From contig JAQGJX010000014.1 in assembly GCA_028290405.1 (NCBI GenBank), positions 1-64,000 of the forward strand: 64,000 bases of DNA, in the 5' to 3' direction. The stretch comes from Hyphomicrobiales bacterium (GTDB lineage: Bacteria; Pseudomonadota; Alphaproteobacteria; Rhizobiales; Beijerinckiaceae). The position numbers and the translations under genes were made by a program. Positions 32,498 to 44,546 of the stretch are shown here, in pieces. The stretch's first letter is position 1, and each line of letters opens with the position of its first letter. Below the pieces are notes generated by a model. It was not told where the DNA came from. It worked only from the letters and a program-made list of their open reading frames with translations, and searched no databases.

Positions 32498-35164
32498 ATG
32501 CGCACCGACAACGCCAAGGCCGTCCACCTCAAGGACTACCGGCCCACCGACTACCTCATCGACGAGGTGCGCCTCGATATCTCGCTCGACCTCAAGGCCA
32601 CCCGGGTGCTCGCGACCCTGCGCCTGCGGCCCAACCCCTTAGGTCGGCCCGGCGCGCCGCTGACGCTCGACGGCGACGGGCTCAACCCCGGCCGCATCGA
32701 ACTCGACGGCAAGGCGCTGAACCTGCCCCCGGAGGCGCTGACGCCTGACCGGCTGGCGATCGAAGCCCCGCCGCAACAGCCGTTCACTCTGACGATGGAG
32801 ACGCTCGTCGATCCGTCGGCCAACACGCAGCTCATGGGCCTCTACAGGTCCGGCTCCGCCTATTGCACCCAGTGCGAGGCCGAGGGCTTCCGCCGCATCA
32901 CCTATTTCCTCGACAGGCCCGACGTTCTGTCCGTCTACACGACCCGCATCGAGGCGGACCGCCTTGAAGCGCCGGTGCTGCTGGGCAACGGCAATCTGGT
33001 GGAGCGCGGCGAACTGCCGGAAGGAAAGCACTACGCCTTGTGGCACGACCCCTTCCCCAAGCCGTCCTATCTGTTCGCGCTCGTGGGCGGCGACCTGTCC
33101 TCGCTTGTCGACACGTTCGTCACCGCGTCAGGGCGCCAGGTGGAGCTGGGCATCTACGTGGAGCCCGGCAAGCAGGACCGCGCCCACTACGCCATGGACG
33201 CCCTGAAGCGCTGCATGCGCTGGGACGAGGAGGCGTTCGGCCGCGAGTACGATCTCGACGTGTTCAACATCGTCGCGGTGTCGGACTTCAACATGGGGGC
33301 GATGGAGAACAAAGGGCTCAACGTCTTCAACGACAAGTACGTGCTGGCCCTGCCCCAGACCGCGACGGACGCCGACTACGCCAACATCGAAGCGATCATC
33401 GCGCACGAGTACTTCCACAACTGGACCGGCAATCGCATCACCTGCCGCGACTGGTTCCAGCTCTGCCTGAAGGAAGGCCTCACCGTATTCCGCGACCAGG
33501 AGTTTTCCGCCGACCAGCGCTCGCGCACCGTCAAGCGCATCGCAGACGTGCGCAACCTGCGCGCGGCGCAGTTCAGCGAGGACGCTGGCCCGCTGGCGCA
33601 CAACGTGCGGCCTGAGATCTATCACGAGATCAACAACTTCTACACGCCCACCGTCTACGAGAAGGGCGCGGAGGTCATCCGCATGCTCAAGCGCCTCATC
33701 GGCGACGAGGCGTTCCGCGCGGGCATGGACCTGTACTTCGAGCGCTGCGACGGCACGGCGGCGACCGTGGAGGACTTCATAGGCTGCTTCGAGCAGGCCT
33801 CTTCGCGCGACCTCACGCAGTTCATGCGCTGGTATGCGCAGGCGGGCACGCCCATCGTCACGGCGCGGTGGAGCCATGACGCCGCGGCGAAGACCTTCAC
33901 GCTGGATCTTGAGCAGACGACGCCCCCCACCCCGGGGCAAGCCGAGAAGCTGGCGCAGGTCATTCCGGTGTCGCTGGGCCTTGTCGCGCGCCAGGGCGGC
34001 GACCTTGCGCTGCGCACGCCGCCGGAAGCCGCCCCGGGGGGCGCGAGCGCCACGGAGGTTTCGCGGGGCGTGTTCGAGCTGACCACCGCGAGCCGCCGCG
34101 TCGTTTTCGAGGGGGTCGCAGAAGCGCCTGCGCCCTCCCTGCTGCGCGGCTTCTCAGCGCCGGTGCGGCTGGAGGCGGAGACGACAGAAGCCGACCTGCT
34201 GACGTTGCTGGCCCACGACAGCGACTCCTTCAACCGCTGGCAGGCGGCGCAGACCTACGCCACGCGCCTGATCCTGCGGTCCGTCGCGGCGGTGCGCGCG
34301 GGAGGCATGCCGGCGGACGCAGCGGGCTATTGCGCGGCGGCCGCCTCGGTGCTGGCGCAATGGCGCGCTGACCCGGCCTTCGCCGCGCAGGCGTTGGCGC
34401 TGCCCTCAGAGGCGGACATCGCCCGGGAGATCGGCGCGGACGTGGACCCTGACGCGATCCATGTCGCCCGCGAGGCGGTGCGGCAGGCGCTGGGCGCCTC
34501 GCTTGGGGCGGACCTGCGCCGCGTGCACGACGAACTCTCCGAGCCTGCGCCGTACGCCCCCGACGCGGCGGGCGCGGGCCGCCGCGCGCTCAAGCAGGCG
34601 GCGCTCGATCTCATCGTCGCCTGCGACCAGGCGGAGGGCGGCGCGCGCGCCATGCGGCAGTTCCAGGGCGCCGACAACATGACCGACCTGTTCGGCGCGC
34701 TGGCGGCCGTGACGCTCAACGGCGCCGACTGCCGGGACGAGGCGCTCGACTCGTTCTTCCGCTCCCACGCCGCAGACCCGCTGGTGCTCGACAAGTGGTT
34801 CGCCCTGCAGGCCATGATCCCCGAGCGCGGCACGCTTGCGCGCGTGCGCGCCCTGATGGGGCACCACGCGTTCTCGATGACGAACCCGAACCGCCTGCGC
34901 TCGCTCGTGGGCACGTTCGCGGCCGCGAACCCGACGCAGTTCCACGCCGCGGACGGCTCGGGCTACGCGTTCATGGCGGACATCGTGCTGGACGTCGACG
35001 GCCGCAACGCGCAAGTGGCCGCCCGCATGCTCGTCGCCTTCAAGACCTGGCGAACCTTGGAGGCGGGCCGGCAGGCGTTGGCGGAGGCGCAATTGCGCCG
35101 CATCGCGAACCAGCAAAGCCTGTCTCCGGACGTCCGGGACATCGTCACGCGCTCGCTGGCGTGA
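32498..35164 (+). CDS. pepN: Aminopeptidase N
   Basis: An 888-residue zinc M1 aminopeptidase of the cytoplasm, close in size to E. coli PepN (870). It has the exopeptidase motif G-A-M-E-N-K-G near 266 and the zinc site H-E-Y-F-H (about 303-307) with the third ligand Glu about 19 residues on (L-K-E-G-L-T-V-F-R-D-Q). The C-terminal helical superhelix continues to the last residue. AAGGAG upstream of ATG 32498 supports this start over one 12 codons earlier. Confidence 0.96.
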   Translation: MRTDNAKAVHLKDYRPTDYLIDEVRLDISLDLKATRVLATLRLRPNPLGRPGAPLTLDGDGLNPGRIELDGKALNLPPEALTPDRLAIEAPPQQPFTLTMETLVDPSANTQLMGLYRSGSAYCTQCEAEGFRRITYFLDRPDVLSVYTTRIEADRLEAPVLLGNGNLVERGELPEGKHYALWHDPFPKPSYLFALVGGDLSSLVDTFVTASGRQVELGIYVEPGKQDRAHYAMDALKRCMRWDEEAFGREYDLDVFNIVAVSDFNMGAMENKGLNVFNDKYVLALPQTATDADYANIEAIIAHEYFHNWTGNRITCRDWFQLCLKEGLTVFRDQEFSADQRSRTVKRIADVRNLRAAQFSEDAGPLAHNVRPEIYHEINNFYTPTVYEKGAEVIRMLKRLIGDEAFRAGMDLYFERCDGTAATVEDFIGCFEQASSRDLTQFMRWYAQAGTPIVTARWSHDAAAKTFTLDLEQTTPPTPGQAEKLAQVIPVSLGLVARQGGDLALRTPPEAAPGGASATEVSRGVFELTTASRRVVFEGVAEAPAPSLLRGFSAPVRLEAETTEADLLTLLAHDSDSFNRWQAAQTYATRLILRSVAAVRAGGMPADAAGYCAAAASVLAQWRADPAFAAQALALPSEADIAREIGADVDPDAIHVAREAVRQALGASLGADLRRVHDELSEPAPYAPDAAGAGRRALKQAALDLIVACDQAEGGARAMRQFQGADNMTDLFGALAAVTLNGADCRDEALDSFFRSHAADPLVLDKWFALQAMIPERGTLARVRALMGHHAFSMTNPNRLRSLVGTFAAANPTQFHAADGSGYAFMADIVLDVDGRNAQVAARMLVAFKTWRTLEAGRQALAEAQLRRIANQQSLSPDVRDIVTRSLA

Positions 35165-35174
35165 AAGGCGACGA

Positions 35175-35215
35175 CTTAGCCTTCGGCGGCGGATATTTTG
35201 GTCGCCGAAGCTAAG
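35175..35215 (+). terminator. Possible terminator hairpin after pepN
   Basis: CTTAGC-C-TTCGGCG (35175-35188) pairs with CGCCGAA-GCTAAG (35203-35215), with one bulged C and a 14-base loop. It begins ten bases after the pepN stop, but only ATTCTC follows, so intrinsic termination would be weak. Confidence 0.4.
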
Positions 35216-35406
35216 ATTCTCATCTTCAACGATTTACCAGTACAGCGCCGGCGAGGCCTGCCGCAGCGTCACCGGACATCTCGAAATTTCTCGCATTCAT
35301 AATCTATTAATCTCTGGACAAAGGGAGGCCTCGGGATTCAACTGGCCATGATTCGTGGTGATGCGGCACATGATCGCGGATCGGACTTTATCCGAGGGGG
35401 CCACCC

Positions 35407-37743
<2,337 letters not shown>

Positions 37744-40680
37744 TCAGGCGGCCATGATGGCGTCGAAGATCGCCCGCACCTCGACGCGCTTTTCCGCAAT
37801 CTCGCGCTCCACGCGCGGAAAATCGGGCGACGCCGCCGCCGCCGCGATGCGGCGCAGGACGCCGGCGCCCACGTCAGCCGGCTGGAACGGCCCCTCGACG
37901 GAGAGCCGCACCATCTGCGTCACCGCCCCATACAGCGTATGCGCCGCACTCAGCACGTCAGCCTGCGCGGGCGTCAAAAGCCCCTGCGCGCCAGCTTTTA
38001 CAAGTACGTTGCGCGTCGCCACGTCGAGCACGTCCGGGTGATCGCAGCCGTGGCGCAGCGAAATATATTGAGCGATGAATTCAAGATCGATGAGCCCGCC
38101 TGACGCGAGCTTGAGGTCCCAGGGATCGTCCTCGCCCTTTTCCTTGGCGATCAGCGCGCGCATCTCGCGCACGTCCCGGCGCAGCGCGGTCTCATTGCGT
38201 TCGCGGCGCAGAACATTCGCCATGACGGCCTCGATGTCACGGCCCAAGCCCTCGTCGCCTGCGATGAGGCGCGCCCGCGTAAGCGCCATGTGCTCCCACG
38301 TCTCAGCTTCGCTCGCCTGGTAATCCCGGAAGCTCTCGAGCTTGGTGGCGACGGGACCCTGACGTCCTGAGGGCCGCAGGCGCATGTCGACCTCATACAG
38401 CCCGCCGCGCCGCGTCGACACCGTCAGCGCCGAGAGAAGCCGCTGGGTGAGCCGGGTGTAGTAGACGCTGGCGTGCAAGGGCCTGCGCCCATCCGAGTCG
38501 GGCCTTTCCTCGTCGTAATCGTAAAGCAGGATGAGATCGAGGTCGGACGCCGCCGTCATCTCCCGCGAACCGAGCTTGCCCATGCCGACGACTGCGCATC
38601 GCCCCCCTGGCACGGAGCCATGGTCTATGCGGAACGCCGTCTGCACATGCTGGAGACAGGCGCGCACCAGTGCGGCGGCCAGGGCGGAATAGGCCTGTCC
38701 GGCCGCGGTCGCGTCAATGGCGCCCGAGAGGAGGCGCATGCCGATGAGGAACGTCTCCTCGGTGGCTGCGTCCCGTATGTCGTCGAGGAAGGCTTCGGTG
38801 GTGGGCGCGCGCTCGAGGATGGCGTTGGCCCGCGCGTCATAGACGGCTTCGCTGGGCTGCGCGCGCAACAACGCGGGGTCGATGGCGGCGTCCAGCACAT
38901 GCGGGCGCTGCGCGACGACATGGGCGAGGCGCGGCGCGCCGCCGAGAATATCGCCGAAGAGTTCGCGAACTGCCGTGTTGGATTTCAGGATGGAGAACAG
39001 TTCGACGGCCGCCGGCATGCGGGCCATCGCCCTGTCGAACGCGGCGAGGGCGGCGTCCGGATCGCCGCTGCCTGCGAACGACTCCAGCAACGCAGGCACA
39101 AGCTCCGTCAGGACCTCGCGCGCGCGGGCGCTCTGCACCGCCGCGCGCCGCCCGAAATGCCAGCCCCGCACGGTCTCGGTGGCGCGCGCAGGGTCCGTAA
39201 AGCCCATGCGGCGCAAAGTCTCCAGCGTTTCGGGGTCGTCCGCCACGCCGGTGAACACGAGGCTTCCGGTTGCCGAATCCAGCCCCGGCGCATGCTCGAA
39301 CAGCCGCGCATAATGCAGCTCCACGCGCTGCATCACCGCCGTGAGGGCGTCGGCGAAGCGGTCCGGGGAGGAATAGCCGCAGAACAGCGCGAACCGCTCC
39401 AGTTCGGCGTCGTCCATGGGCAGGCGCTGCGTCTGTTCGTCAGCGATCATCTGGAGGCGATGCTCGATGGTGCGCAGCGTTCGATAGGACGCGGACAGGT
39501 CGTCGACCGCCTCCTGCGTGACCCAGCCGTCCTTCTGCAACTCGACCAGCATGTCCAGCGTGCGCGACCCGCGCAATTGCGCCCGGCGCCCGCCGAAGAT
39601 CAATTGCTGGGTCTGAACGAAGAATTCGATTTCACGAATGCCGCCGCGCCCGAGCTTCACGTCATGGCCTGCGACCGCGATGTCCGCATGGCCGCGCACC
39701 GCATGGATCTGGCGCTTCATCGCGTGAATGTCGGCGATGGCCGCGTAGTCGAAATACTTGCGCCAGATGAACGGCGCGAGATCCTTGAGGAACATCTCGC
39801 CCATCGCAAGGTCGCCCGCGACGGGGCGCGCCTTGATGAAAGCCGCGCGCTCCCAGTTCTGGCCGAGCGTCTCGTAATACTCGAAGGCGGCCGGCAGCGA
39901 GACGGCGACGCTGGTGGAGCCGGGATCCGGCCTCAGGCGCAGGTCCACGCGCAGCGCATACCCGTCACCCGTGCGCTCCTGCAGCAACTTCGCCAGCGCT
40001 TGCGTGAGGCGAACGAAGACGGGCCCCGGCGCGGCGCCCTCCGGCAAGCAGGGCGACTCGGGATCGAAGAAGGCCACGAGATCGACGTCGCTCGAATAGT
40101 TCAATTCGCACGCGCCGTGCTTGCCCAGCGCCAGGATCACGAAGCCGCAACCGCGCTCGGGGTCGCGCGCGTCCAGGAGCTTGAGGCGGCCAGCGTCCGA
40201 GCCGCGGCGCAGCAGGTAGCGGAGCGCGCACGAGACGGCCGCGTCCGCGAAGCTGCTCAGCGCGGCGGTCACCTGCACCACGTCCCACACGCCGCCGATG
40301 TCCGCCAGCGCGATCAGCAGATGCGCGTGCTGCTTGGCGGCGCGCAGCGCGACCATGGCCTGCGCGTCGTCTTCAGCGGATTCGCAAGCGCGCCGCAGCG
40401 CCTCGAGCCCCTGCGTAAAGCTTGCGTCAGGGTCTTGCGACAGGAGCCCGGCGAGCCGCGCCGGGTCGGCTTCCACAAGCCGCCAGAGGTAGGGCGAATG
40501 ATCCGCCAGCCCACGCAACAGCGCGACGACCGGTTTGCTCGTCAGCAGCGCCGCGAGCTGCGGCGCGCCCTCAAGCCTTTCGACCATACGCTCGCGCGCA
40601 CGGCGCTCGTCATGCACAACGGGTGCGGCGTTCAGGCGATGCGCCAATGAAAGGGCGCCGGCGCTTTGCGCTTTGCTCAT
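37744..40680 (-). CDS. glnE: Bifunctional glutamine synthetase adenylyltransferase/deadenylyltransferase
   Basis: A 978-residue enzyme that adenylylates and deadenylylates glutamine synthetase in response to PII. Two nucleotidyltransferase halves are visible: the N-terminal deadenylylase with Y-S-S-D-V-D-L-V-A-F (about 195-205) and the C-terminal adenylylase with T-A-A-S-D-L-D-L-I-L (about 710), each preceded by a G-K-H/L-G motif. Length is right for GlnE (950-1000). The ATG overlaps the stop of the upstream sensor-kinase gene as ATGA. Confidence 0.96.
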   Translation of the reverse strand: MSKAQSAGALSLAHRLNAAPVVHDERRARERMVERLEGAPQLAALLTSKPVVALLRGLADHSPYLWRLVEADPARLAGLLSQDPDASFTQGLEALRRACESAEDDAQAMVALRAAKQHAHLLIALADIGGVWDVVQVTAALSSFADAAVSCALRYLLRRGSDAGRLKLLDARDPERGCGFVILALGKHGACELNYSSDVDLVAFFDPESPCLPEGAAPGPVFVRLTQALAKLLQERTGDGYALRVDLRLRPDPGSTSVAVSLPAAFEYYETLGQNWERAAFIKARPVAGDLAMGEMFLKDLAPFIWRKYFDYAAIADIHAMKRQIHAVRGHADIAVAGHDVKLGRGGIREIEFFVQTQQLIFGGRRAQLRGSRTLDMLVELQKDGWVTQEAVDDLSASYRTLRTIEHRLQMIADEQTQRLPMDDAELERFALFCGYSSPDRFADALTAVMQRVELHYARLFEHAPGLDSATGSLVFTGVADDPETLETLRRMGFTDPARATETVRGWHFGRRAAVQSARAREVLTELVPALLESFAGSGDPDAALAAFDRAMARMPAAVELFSILKSNTAVRELFGDILGGAPRLAHVVAQRPHVLDAAIDPALLRAQPSEAVYDARANAILERAPTTEAFLDDIRDAATEETFLIGMRLLSGAIDATAAGQAYSALAAALVRACLQHVQTAFRIDHGSVPGGRCAVVGMGKLGSREMTAASDLDLILLYDYDEERPDSDGRRPLHASVYYTRLTQRLLSALTVSTRRGGLYEVDMRLRPSGRQGPVATKLESFRDYQASEAETWEHMALTRARLIAGDEGLGRDIEAVMANVLRRERNETALRRDVREMRALIAKEKGEDDPWDLKLASGGLIDLEFIAQYISLRHGCDHPDVLDVATRNVLVKAGAQGLLTPAQADVLSAAHTLYGAVTQMVRLSVEGPFQPADVGAGVLRRIAAAAASPDFPRVEREIAEKRVEVRAIFDAIMAA

Positions 40681-42089
40681 TTCGACGGTCCAGCTCCGGC
40701 TTCGCCCGCCGCCGCCGGCATGGCGATGACCACGCGTAGCCCGGGCTGGTTGTCCTCGATTCTGATTGCGCCATTGTGAAGACGCGCGACAGCCGCAGCA
40801 AGGGACAGGCCGAGCCCGGAGCCCGGCCTCGTGCGGGCGCCTTCGAGGCGGACAAAACGGCCAAGGACGCGCTCGCGGTCTTCTGCGGCGATGCCGGGCC
40901 CATGGTCGGCCACGGACATTTCGACTCCGCTCCCCACGCGCCGGACCTCGATGCGCACCTGGGAGCGCGCGCCGGGCATGTCGGGCGCGCCGTATTTCAG
41001 CGCGTTGTCGATGAGGTTCGCCAGCGCCTGCCCGATCAGTTCGCGGCTGCCGCGCACGTTGCAGCCCTCGTCGGCCTCCAGCGTGAGATCGACGCCTTCA
41101 TCCTCCGCCACAGGCTCATAGAGATCGGCGACGTCGCGGGCGGCTTCCGCCATGTCGAAGACGATCAGGTTGCCGCGCTCGGCCCCAGCCTCCAGCCGCG
41201 CGATCATCAGCAGCGCGTTGAAGATGCGAATGAGCTGATCGGATTCCTCGATCATCTTTTCCAGCGCGGCGCGGTAATCCTCCGTCGAGCCGGACGTGCG
41301 CAGCGCTTCTTCGGCACGGTTGCGCAGGCGCGTCAGGGGGGTCTTGAGATCGTGCGCGATGTTGTCGGAGACCTCGCGCACGCCGGTCATCAACTCCTGA
41401 ATGCGCTCCAGCATGGCGTTGAGGTTGATGGCGAGGCGATCCAGCTCGTCGTTCGCGCCCGCCAGCGGCAGGCGCTGCGCAAGGTCGCCCTGCATGATGG
41501 CGCGGGCGCTGTCGTTGATGCCTTCCACCCGGTTCAGCACGCGGCGCGCGACGAAGAGGCCGCCAAGCGTGCCGATGACGATGAGCCAGAAGAGCGAGGT
41601 GAGGAGCGCGCCCCCCATCACGCGCCGCAGCGTCTCTCGATCCTCAAGGTCGCGCCCCACCAGCAGGCGGAAGCCGCCGGGCAGCACGAAGATGCGCGCC
41701 AGCGCCCGGCGATCCACGTTGGCCTCGCCCATGCGCTCATAGCTCGTTTCGCGCACGCCGGGCTGGCGCAAAACTTCAGGCGGCAGCGCGATGATGTTGC
41801 CGGCGATCGACTGGCCCTGGAAATTTGTGACGAGATAAAGCGAGGCGCCGGGCTGACGCACGCGGCGCTCCACCACGTCAACGAGCCGCCGGATTCCCCC
41901 CTGCGCGTATTGCTCGGAAAGGCCGTTGATTTCAGCTTCGACGGTCGCGCCGATCTGCTCGTCAACCAGACGGCGCACGTTCCAGCCGACCCACGTCATC
42001 ACCACCCCGGCGCCTATGCTGAACAGGACGAGGTAGACGATGGACAGCTTGAACGCCGTCGTGCGGAAGAGTTTACCGAGCGCTGTCAC
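40677..42089 (-). CDS. HAMP-domain sensor histidine kinase
   Basis: A 470-residue EnvZ-like kinase: two membrane helices (about 13-35 and 168-190) enclosing a periplasmic domain, a HAMP domain (about 188-240), phospho-acceptor H-D-L-K-T-P-L-T-R-L near 243, and an HATPase ending with D-H-G-P-G-I and S-G-L-G-L-S. It pairs with the response regulator immediately upstream (17-base overlap). The signal is unknown. In rhizobia a pair at this place lies between degP and glnE. Confidence 0.92.
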   Translation of the reverse strand: MTALGKLFRTTAFKLSIVYLVLFSIGAGVVMTWVGWNVRRLVDEQIGATVEAEINGLSEQYAQGGIRRLVDVVERRVRQPGASLYLVTNFQGQSIAGNIIALPPEVLRQPGVRETSYERMGEANVDRRALARIFVLPGGFRLLVGRDLEDRETLRRVMGGALLTSLFWLIVIGTLGGLFVARRVLNRVEGINDSARAIMQGDLAQRLPLAGANDELDRLAINLNAMLERIQELMTGVREVSDNIAHDLKTPLTRLRNRAEEALRTSGSTEDYRAALEKMIEESDQLIRIFNALLMIARLEAGAERGNLIVFDMAEAARDVADLYEPVAEDEGVDLTLEADEGCNVRGSRELIGQALANLIDNALKYGAPDMPGARSQVRIEVRRVGSGVEMSVADHGPGIAAEDRERVLGRFVRLEGARTRPGSGLGLSLAAAVARLHNGAIRIEDNQPGLRVVIAMPAAAGEAGAGPSK

Positions 42090-42765
42090 GGATCATGTAT
42101 CCGGCCCCGCGCACAGTGTGCAGCATCGGCGTGTCGTAGCCCTTGTCGATCTTTCCGCGCAGGCGCGACACATGAACGTCGATGACGTTGGTTTGTGGGT
42201 CAAAGTGATAATCCCACACGTTCTCCAGCAGCATGGTGCGGGTGACCACCTGCCCGGCGTGGCGCATGAGATATTCCAGCAGGCGGTATTCGCGCGGCTG
42301 CAGGGCGATCTCCTTGCCGTTGCGTGTGAGCTTGTGCCCGAGGCGATCCAGCTCGAGCCCGCCGACCCGAAGAGTGGTGGGATCGCCGCTCGCGCCGCTT
42401 TTGCGCCGGGCGAGCGCCTCCACGCGGGCGAGGAGTTCTGAAAACGCGTAGGGCTTGGCGAGGTAATCGTCGCCCCCTGCCCGCAGTCCCTTCACGCGGT
42501 CGTCCACCTGTCCCAGCGCCGAGAGGATGAGCACGGGCGTTTCGATCTTCTGCTCGCGCAAGCCGCCGATCAGCGAGAGTCCGTCCATCTTGGGCAACAT
42601 GCGATCCACGATCAGCACGTCGTATCCGCCTTCGCTCGCCTTGCCATAGCCATCGAGCCCATCGGCCGCGTGGTCGGCCACATGGCCGGCCTCCCGGAAG
42701 GCTTTGACCAGATAGCCGGCGGCTTCGCGATCGTCCTCGATGATGAGTATGCGCATCCCCGACAT
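42073..42765 (-). CDS. OmpR-family response regulator
   Basis: A 230-residue regulator: receiver domain with I-I-E-D-D near the start, phospho-acceptor Asp in L-I-V-D-R-M-L-P and the K of A-K-P-Y, then a winged-helix domain with R-E-Y-R-L-L-E-Y-L and the closing V-R-G-A-G-Y-M-I. The start 42765 (AAGGA nine bases upstream) is preferred; ATG 42756 is an alternative three codons in. It is the first gene of a unit with the kinase and glnE, after the degP terminator. Confidence 0.93.
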   Translation of the reverse strand: MSGMRILIIEDDREAAGYLVKAFREAGHVADHAADGLDGYGKASEGGYDVLIVDRMLPKMDGLSLIGGLREQKIETPVLILSALGQVDDRVKGLRAGGDDYLAKPYAFSELLARVEALARRKSGASGDPTTLRVGGLELDRLGHKLTRNGKEIALQPREYRLLEYLMRHAGQVVTRTMLLENVWDYHFDPQTNVIDVHVSRLRGKIDKGYDTPMLHTVRGAGYMIRDSAR

Positions 42766-42787
42766 ATAAGCGAATCCTTCAGATGAC

Positions 42788-42823
42788 AAAAACGGCAGGC
42801 TGGTGGGGCGACCAGCCTGCCGT
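42788..42823 (-). terminator. Rho-independent terminator of degP
   Basis: On the minus strand a 13-bp perfect stem (ACGGCAGGCTGGT / ACCAGCCTGCCGT; 42811-42823 and 42792-42804) with a six-base loop is followed by T5 (42792-42788). It lies between the degP stop at 42881 and the response regulator start at 42765, separating the ccm-degP transcript from the regulator-kinase-glnE unit. Confidence 0.85.
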
Positions 42824-42880
42824 CACGGACGCCCAGGGCGGGGGTTGGGGCTTGTTGGGCGCCCGAAGCTCAGTCGCCGA

Positions 42881-44425
42881 TCAGGAAGCGCGGTTCGTCG
42901 GCATGGCCACGAAGCGCGTCCCCTCGCCGGACTTCACACGCATCAGCACAGTCTTGCGGTCGCCCTGGCGCGCAGTGCGCACGGCGTCCGCCACGTCCGC
43001 CGGACGGCTGACGGGCTTTCCGGCGACCTCAAGAATGACGTCGCCTTCGCGCAGGCCCTGCGCGGCGGCCGGGCTGTCAGGCTCGACCGCCATCACGCGC
43101 ACGCCGCCGGAGCCCGGCGCAAGGCGCAGGCCGAGGCGCGGACCGGAGCGGTCAGCGTCATCGGAGCCGAAGCGGTCGCGGTCGCGATCACGTCCGCCCC
43201 GCGCGTTCGCGCTCTGCTCGGGCAAGGCGCCCAGCGTGACGGTGGCGGTCGCCTCGCGGCCGTTGCGCAGGTACGTGAGCTCCACGTTCTTCTGCGGACC
43301 GAGCGCTGCGATCTTGCGGGAGAGGTCGCGCGCCGTGTCGATCCGCTCGCCGTTCACGGCGACGATCACGTCGCCCGACTTCACGCCAGCCTTCGCCGCC
43401 GGGGTGTCGGGCTGAGTGTCGGCGACCAGGGCGCCCTTGTTGCTCTTGAGCTGCAAGGAGTCCGCGATCTCCGGCGTAATCGCCTGGATCTGTACGCCGA
43501 TGTAGCCGCGCTCCACCTTGCCGTGATCCTTCAGCGCCACGATCACGTCCCGCGCCACGTTGGCGGGAATGGCGAAGCCGATGCCGACGCTGCCGCCGGA
43601 AGGCGAATAGATCGCGGTGTTGACGCCCACGACGCGGCCATGAAGGTCGAACGTGGGGCCGCCCGAGTTGCCCCGGTTCACCGGCGCGTCGATCTGCAGG
43701 AAGTCGTCGTACGGGCCCGCGCCGATGTCGCGGCCGCGCGCCGACACGATGCCGGCCGTCACGGTGCCGCCGAGGCCGAACGGATTGCCGACGGCGAGCA
43801 CCCAGTCGCCGATGCGCGGCGTGCCCTCGGCCCATTCGGTCACCGGGTAATCGCCGGCCTCGTTGATCTTGAGCAGGGCAAGATCCGTCTTCTCGTCGGT
43901 GCCGACGACCTTGGCGCTGACGCTGCGGCCGTCGTCGAGGCCCAGGATCACCTCCTCGGCGTTCTTCACCACGTGGTTGTTGGTGACCACGTAGCCGTCC
44001 GCGGAAATGATGAAGCCGGATCCCTGCGCCATGGACGTGCGCGGACGTGCGCGGCGTTGGCCCTGCATGCCGTCTTCATCGCCGAACCGGCGGAAGAAGC
44101 GCTCAAGCGGGTCGCCGGGCTGCATGCCGGGCATGCCGGTGGTCTCGGCGTCGCCGGTCTCGGCCACCCGGACGCGCACGGAGACGACCGCGCCCTTCAC
44201 CCGGTCGATGACGTCCGCGAAGGAAGGGACTGTGCCGGGAATCGTCACGACGGGCGCCTGCGTGCGCACCTGCGGGGCCGTGGCGGTCTGCGCCTGAACG
44301 GCGCCGGGCGGCATCAGCACGGCCGCGCCGAGGGAGCCGCCGATGACGACGGCGGCGGCCGCGCCCAGGAAGGCCTTGCGGAGGGGACGCGGGGCTTGCC
44401 CGGTCTGATGGACTTTGAAGCTCAT
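42881..44425 (-). CDS. degP: Periplasmic Do/DegP-type serine protease
   Basis: A 514-residue protease/chaperone. The signal peptide runs to about A-Q-A 45, followed by a trypsin-fold domain with H151 (T-N-N-H-V-V), D181 (K-T-D-L-A-L-L) and S254 (R-G-N-S-G-G-P), then two PDZ domains (about 290-385 and 430-505). A D/R-rich linker (R-D-R-D-R-D-R-F) separates the PDZ domains. GGGAG precedes the start. A strong terminator follows. Its place after the ccm genes is shared with rhizobial degP1. Confidence 0.95.
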   Translation of the reverse strand: MSFKVHQTGQAPRPLRKAFLGAAAAVVIGGSLGAAVLMPPGAVQAQTATAPQVRTQAPVVTIPGTVPSFADVIDRVKGAVVSVRVRVAETGDAETTGMPGMQPGDPLERFFRRFGDEDGMQGQRRARPRTSMAQGSGFIISADGYVVTNNHVVKNAEEVILGLDDGRSVSAKVVGTDEKTDLALLKINEAGDYPVTEWAEGTPRIGDWVLAVGNPFGLGGTVTAGIVSARGRDIGAGPYDDFLQIDAPVNRGNSGGPTFDLHGRVVGVNTAIYSPSGGSVGIGFAIPANVARDVIVALKDHGKVERGYIGVQIQAITPEIADSLQLKSNKGALVADTQPDTPAAKAGVKSGDVIVAVNGERIDTARDLSRKIAALGPQKNVELTYLRNGREATATVTLGALPEQSANARGGRDRDRDRFGSDDADRSGPRLGLRLAPGSGGVRVMAVEPDSPAAAQGLREGDVILEVAGKPVSRPADVADAVRTARQGDRKTVLMRVKSGEGTRFVAMPTNRAS

Positions 44426-44546
44426 GGAAATCTCCCGAAACGCTGGACCGGACCAGCCGGCCGCTTCAGGAGAGAAAATGCCGCTGGGCGGCTTAAGGCG
44501 CCGTGGCGGGGAGATGAATTGTTGGTAATGCGCGGCTGCGCCTTGG

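Noticed and set aside
38473-40650. Plus-strand open frame (725 codons) opposite glnE
   Set aside because: It mirrors the GlnE reading frame and has no recognisable motif; GlnE is certain on the other strand.
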